Of a stretch of DNA of 6,852 nt, positions 6,501 to 6,852 are shown one piece after another (within the stretch, counting starts at the first letter, position 1; the number at the start of each line of letters is the position of its first letter). A program made the position numbers and the translations under genes. Under the pieces are notes generated by a model, which ran no database searches, was not told the DNA's origin, and saw nothing but the letters and a program-made list of their open reading frames with translations. Origin of the DNA: Chloroflexota bacterium (GTDB lineage: Bacteria; Chloroflexota; Anaerolineae; Anaerolineales; Villigracilaceae); NCBI GenBank assembly GCA_016875755.1, contig VGOX01000120.1, forward strand, positions 1 to 6,852, written 5' to 3'.

Positions 6501-6852
6501 AACCGCGATGCCAGATTGACCGTATCGCCATTGATGGTGTATTCCCTGCGAGTCTCATTGCCGATCACGCCGCAAAATACACGCCCCGTCGCAATGCCGA
6601 TGTAACACTTCAGACCCTGCTCCGTGATGGCTGTGTAAACATCTTGCGCCGCCAACACACCGCGCAGCGGATCGTCCTCATGTGAAAAAGGCGGCAGCCC
6701 AAATGCAGCCAGCAGCGAGATGCCCTTGTCGTCCACTGAAATTTTATTAGAGTACAAAACCACTGCCTCTGGCAGTGAGTGGAGTAAAAAGGTTATACCG
6801 TGAAAAGTAATTGAGAATGTTGGGTATGATGAGCGCAACTGGAAGGCGTGCA
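3527..6852 (-). CDS. Class III nucleotide cyclase-AAA ATPase-TPR signalling protein, soluble adenylyl cyclase-like (5' end missing)
   Basis: A giant cytoplasmic signalling protein, open to the right edge. Numbering here runs from the TTG at 6836-6838, which is not a convincing start: the frame stays open upstream and the cyclase domain lacks its first half. Residues about 23-170 are the rest of a class III cyclase domain: SVDDKGISLLAAFGLPP (Lys38), HEDDPLRG, then YTINGDTVNLASRLM with Thr101, Asp105, Asn108 and Arg112. This resembles the C2 half of soluble adenylyl cyclase (ADCY10 type), where the matching Lys, Thr, Asn and Arg bind ATP. 'IGREDE' (184-189) opens an AAA_16/NACHT-like ATPase with Walker A GEAGLGKS (212-219) and Walker B ALVIEDVHWLD (337-347), followed by helical regions to about 585. 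From about 586 to 1090 is a TPR-like helical solenoid, for example 'AVEYLEKSGEMALRNGTYRE' and 'LGEAHMGLGDMDTASEQF'. No membrane segment is seen. It probably makes cAMP or integrates a signal through the ATPase/TPR part; an upstream C1 domain is expected off-window. Confidence 0.87.
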   Translation of the reverse strand, partial: HAFQLRSSYPTFSITFHGITFLLHSLPEAVVLYSNKISVDDKGISLLAAFGLPPFSHEDDPLRGVLAAQDVYTAITEQGLKCYIGIATGRVFCGVIGNETRREYTINGDTVNLASRLMFALSNGMTTADGNPLHIICDVNTYEAARGRVDFSTLAPIQVRGKAQPVPIFVPQARHAKEMGHVALTDMIGREDERFVIADAMRALVTRESRIVIVEGEAGLGKSRLVEELFRQADAMNVNMLLGLGEAIEQTTPYHVWKNIAEKLFDLNEKENTSEQKITFEQMLAHDDALNERAPLLSSILPFAIPDNENTKDIIGEARANAMHQLLIERLIQKAEKSPTALVIEDVHWLDSGSWALLSHVAQQVTPLLIVITLRPLGDAAPPFFTQLRAMPAARFLTLAPLSNVNIETLLRQRLEVETLPEELVRFIRSKAEGHPFYSEELAYALRDSGFIEIKNKACRITSSAGNLDELNLPGLLEGVITSRIDRMPPSHQLTLKVASVIGRVFALKELSAIYPIKSEIQALPDYLTHLENQELTIKEAPEPDVSYLFKHIITQEVAYNLLLFSQRRSLHRAIAECYEGSFMQDIVTYYPVLAHHWKQADVPQKAVEYLEKSGEMALRNGTYREAIQFFSQALEKAASDTSVEISPLKRAYWLRSLGEAHMGLGDMDTASEQFRRAVSLLRVPSPRTSIGVVLGSLREWYIQSLHRRFPRFFIGRLRSADKELQEAAQVFTHLAYVNYIKLETLPMLYHVLRSLNLSEAGGSMSPARVWALGTASAILGFIPYHKLAQQYAYKALQASVQVDNPRSQIWTYLAVGTYKLGIAEWDTARESLLKAKELALKASDYQIQGNAEVVLAGLEYYRGGDFEESQRNYDNLLALTKRSNNHLHHTWVTYGLSFLHLIRGEFEQALQNVKDGETLDPTPINVVHLNCIRGVANWRLDRPEEAIHYFTNAWRVVRSLPPQVYSLLMAYHSMGQVLFGIWEQGKIFKADGVRSEKEIKDSLRTIIGLLKKYKRAFLIGEPAFLYFQGVQEWLFGNKNSAKKYWHSIAESARRLGMLWNEAHALREIGKRSEGSSKSEHLQRALEIFTACHATYDADDTRKLLNT

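Noticed and set aside
6836..6838. TTG as the true start of the cyclase protein
   Set aside because: The frame is open to the window edge and the cyclase domain would lack its first strands, so the gene almost certainly starts outside the window.
1..6852. CRISPR array, tRNA, rRNA, insertion sequence or attachment site
   Set aside because: I saw no regularly spaced long repeats, no cloverleaf with a CCA-type end, and no transposase or terminal inverted repeats.

Overview
The window carries five protein genes and no RNA genes, mobile elements or CRISPR array that I can see. Base composition is close to balanced. The gene set suggests an environmental bacterium, most likely Chloroflexota (Anaerolineae-like): a Clp-fold SDH-type proteinase, a SelL/PRXL2-type peroxiredoxin-like protein, a two-gene MacB/DevC-like exporter with no adaptor gene next to it, and a very large cyclase-ATPase-TPR protein. 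The taxonomic call is an inference from gene content and protein style, not from a marker gene.

Layout: (1) 2-847 (+) is the 3' part of a Clp-fold serine proteinase-like gene that begins before the window. (2) 848-968 is a short but dense intergenic region: three TGCA words repeated exactly every 11 bp, a good extended -10 promoter (TGG-TAGAAT), and then an 11-bp perfect stem followed by a T-run, ending 17 bases before the next start codon. (3) 969-3474 (+) holds three closely spaced genes that look like one operon: a peroxiredoxin-like thiol protein, an FtsX/MacB-type ABC permease (14-base gap) and its ATPase (2-base gap, with its ribosome site inside the permease gene). (4) 3489-3528 is a near-symmetrical 16-bp-stem hairpin that can terminate transcription from both sides. 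(5) 3527-6852 (-) is a convergent gene, open to the right edge, encoding part of a class III nucleotide cyclase domain related to the C2 half of soluble adenylyl cyclase, then an AAA-type signalling ATPase and a long TPR solenoid.

How they fit together: the permease and ATPase certainly form one ABC transporter. The peroxiredoxin-like gene shares their transcription unit and may link the transporter to redox or thiol stress, but its substrate cannot be read from sequence. The proteinase is probably a separate unit ending at the hairpin before the operon. The cyclase-ATPase-TPR gene is on the other strand and only shares the terminator. The most interesting non-coding point is the hairpin between the likely promoter and the start codon of the peroxiredoxin gene: it may end the upstream gene, attenuate the downstream operon, or both.
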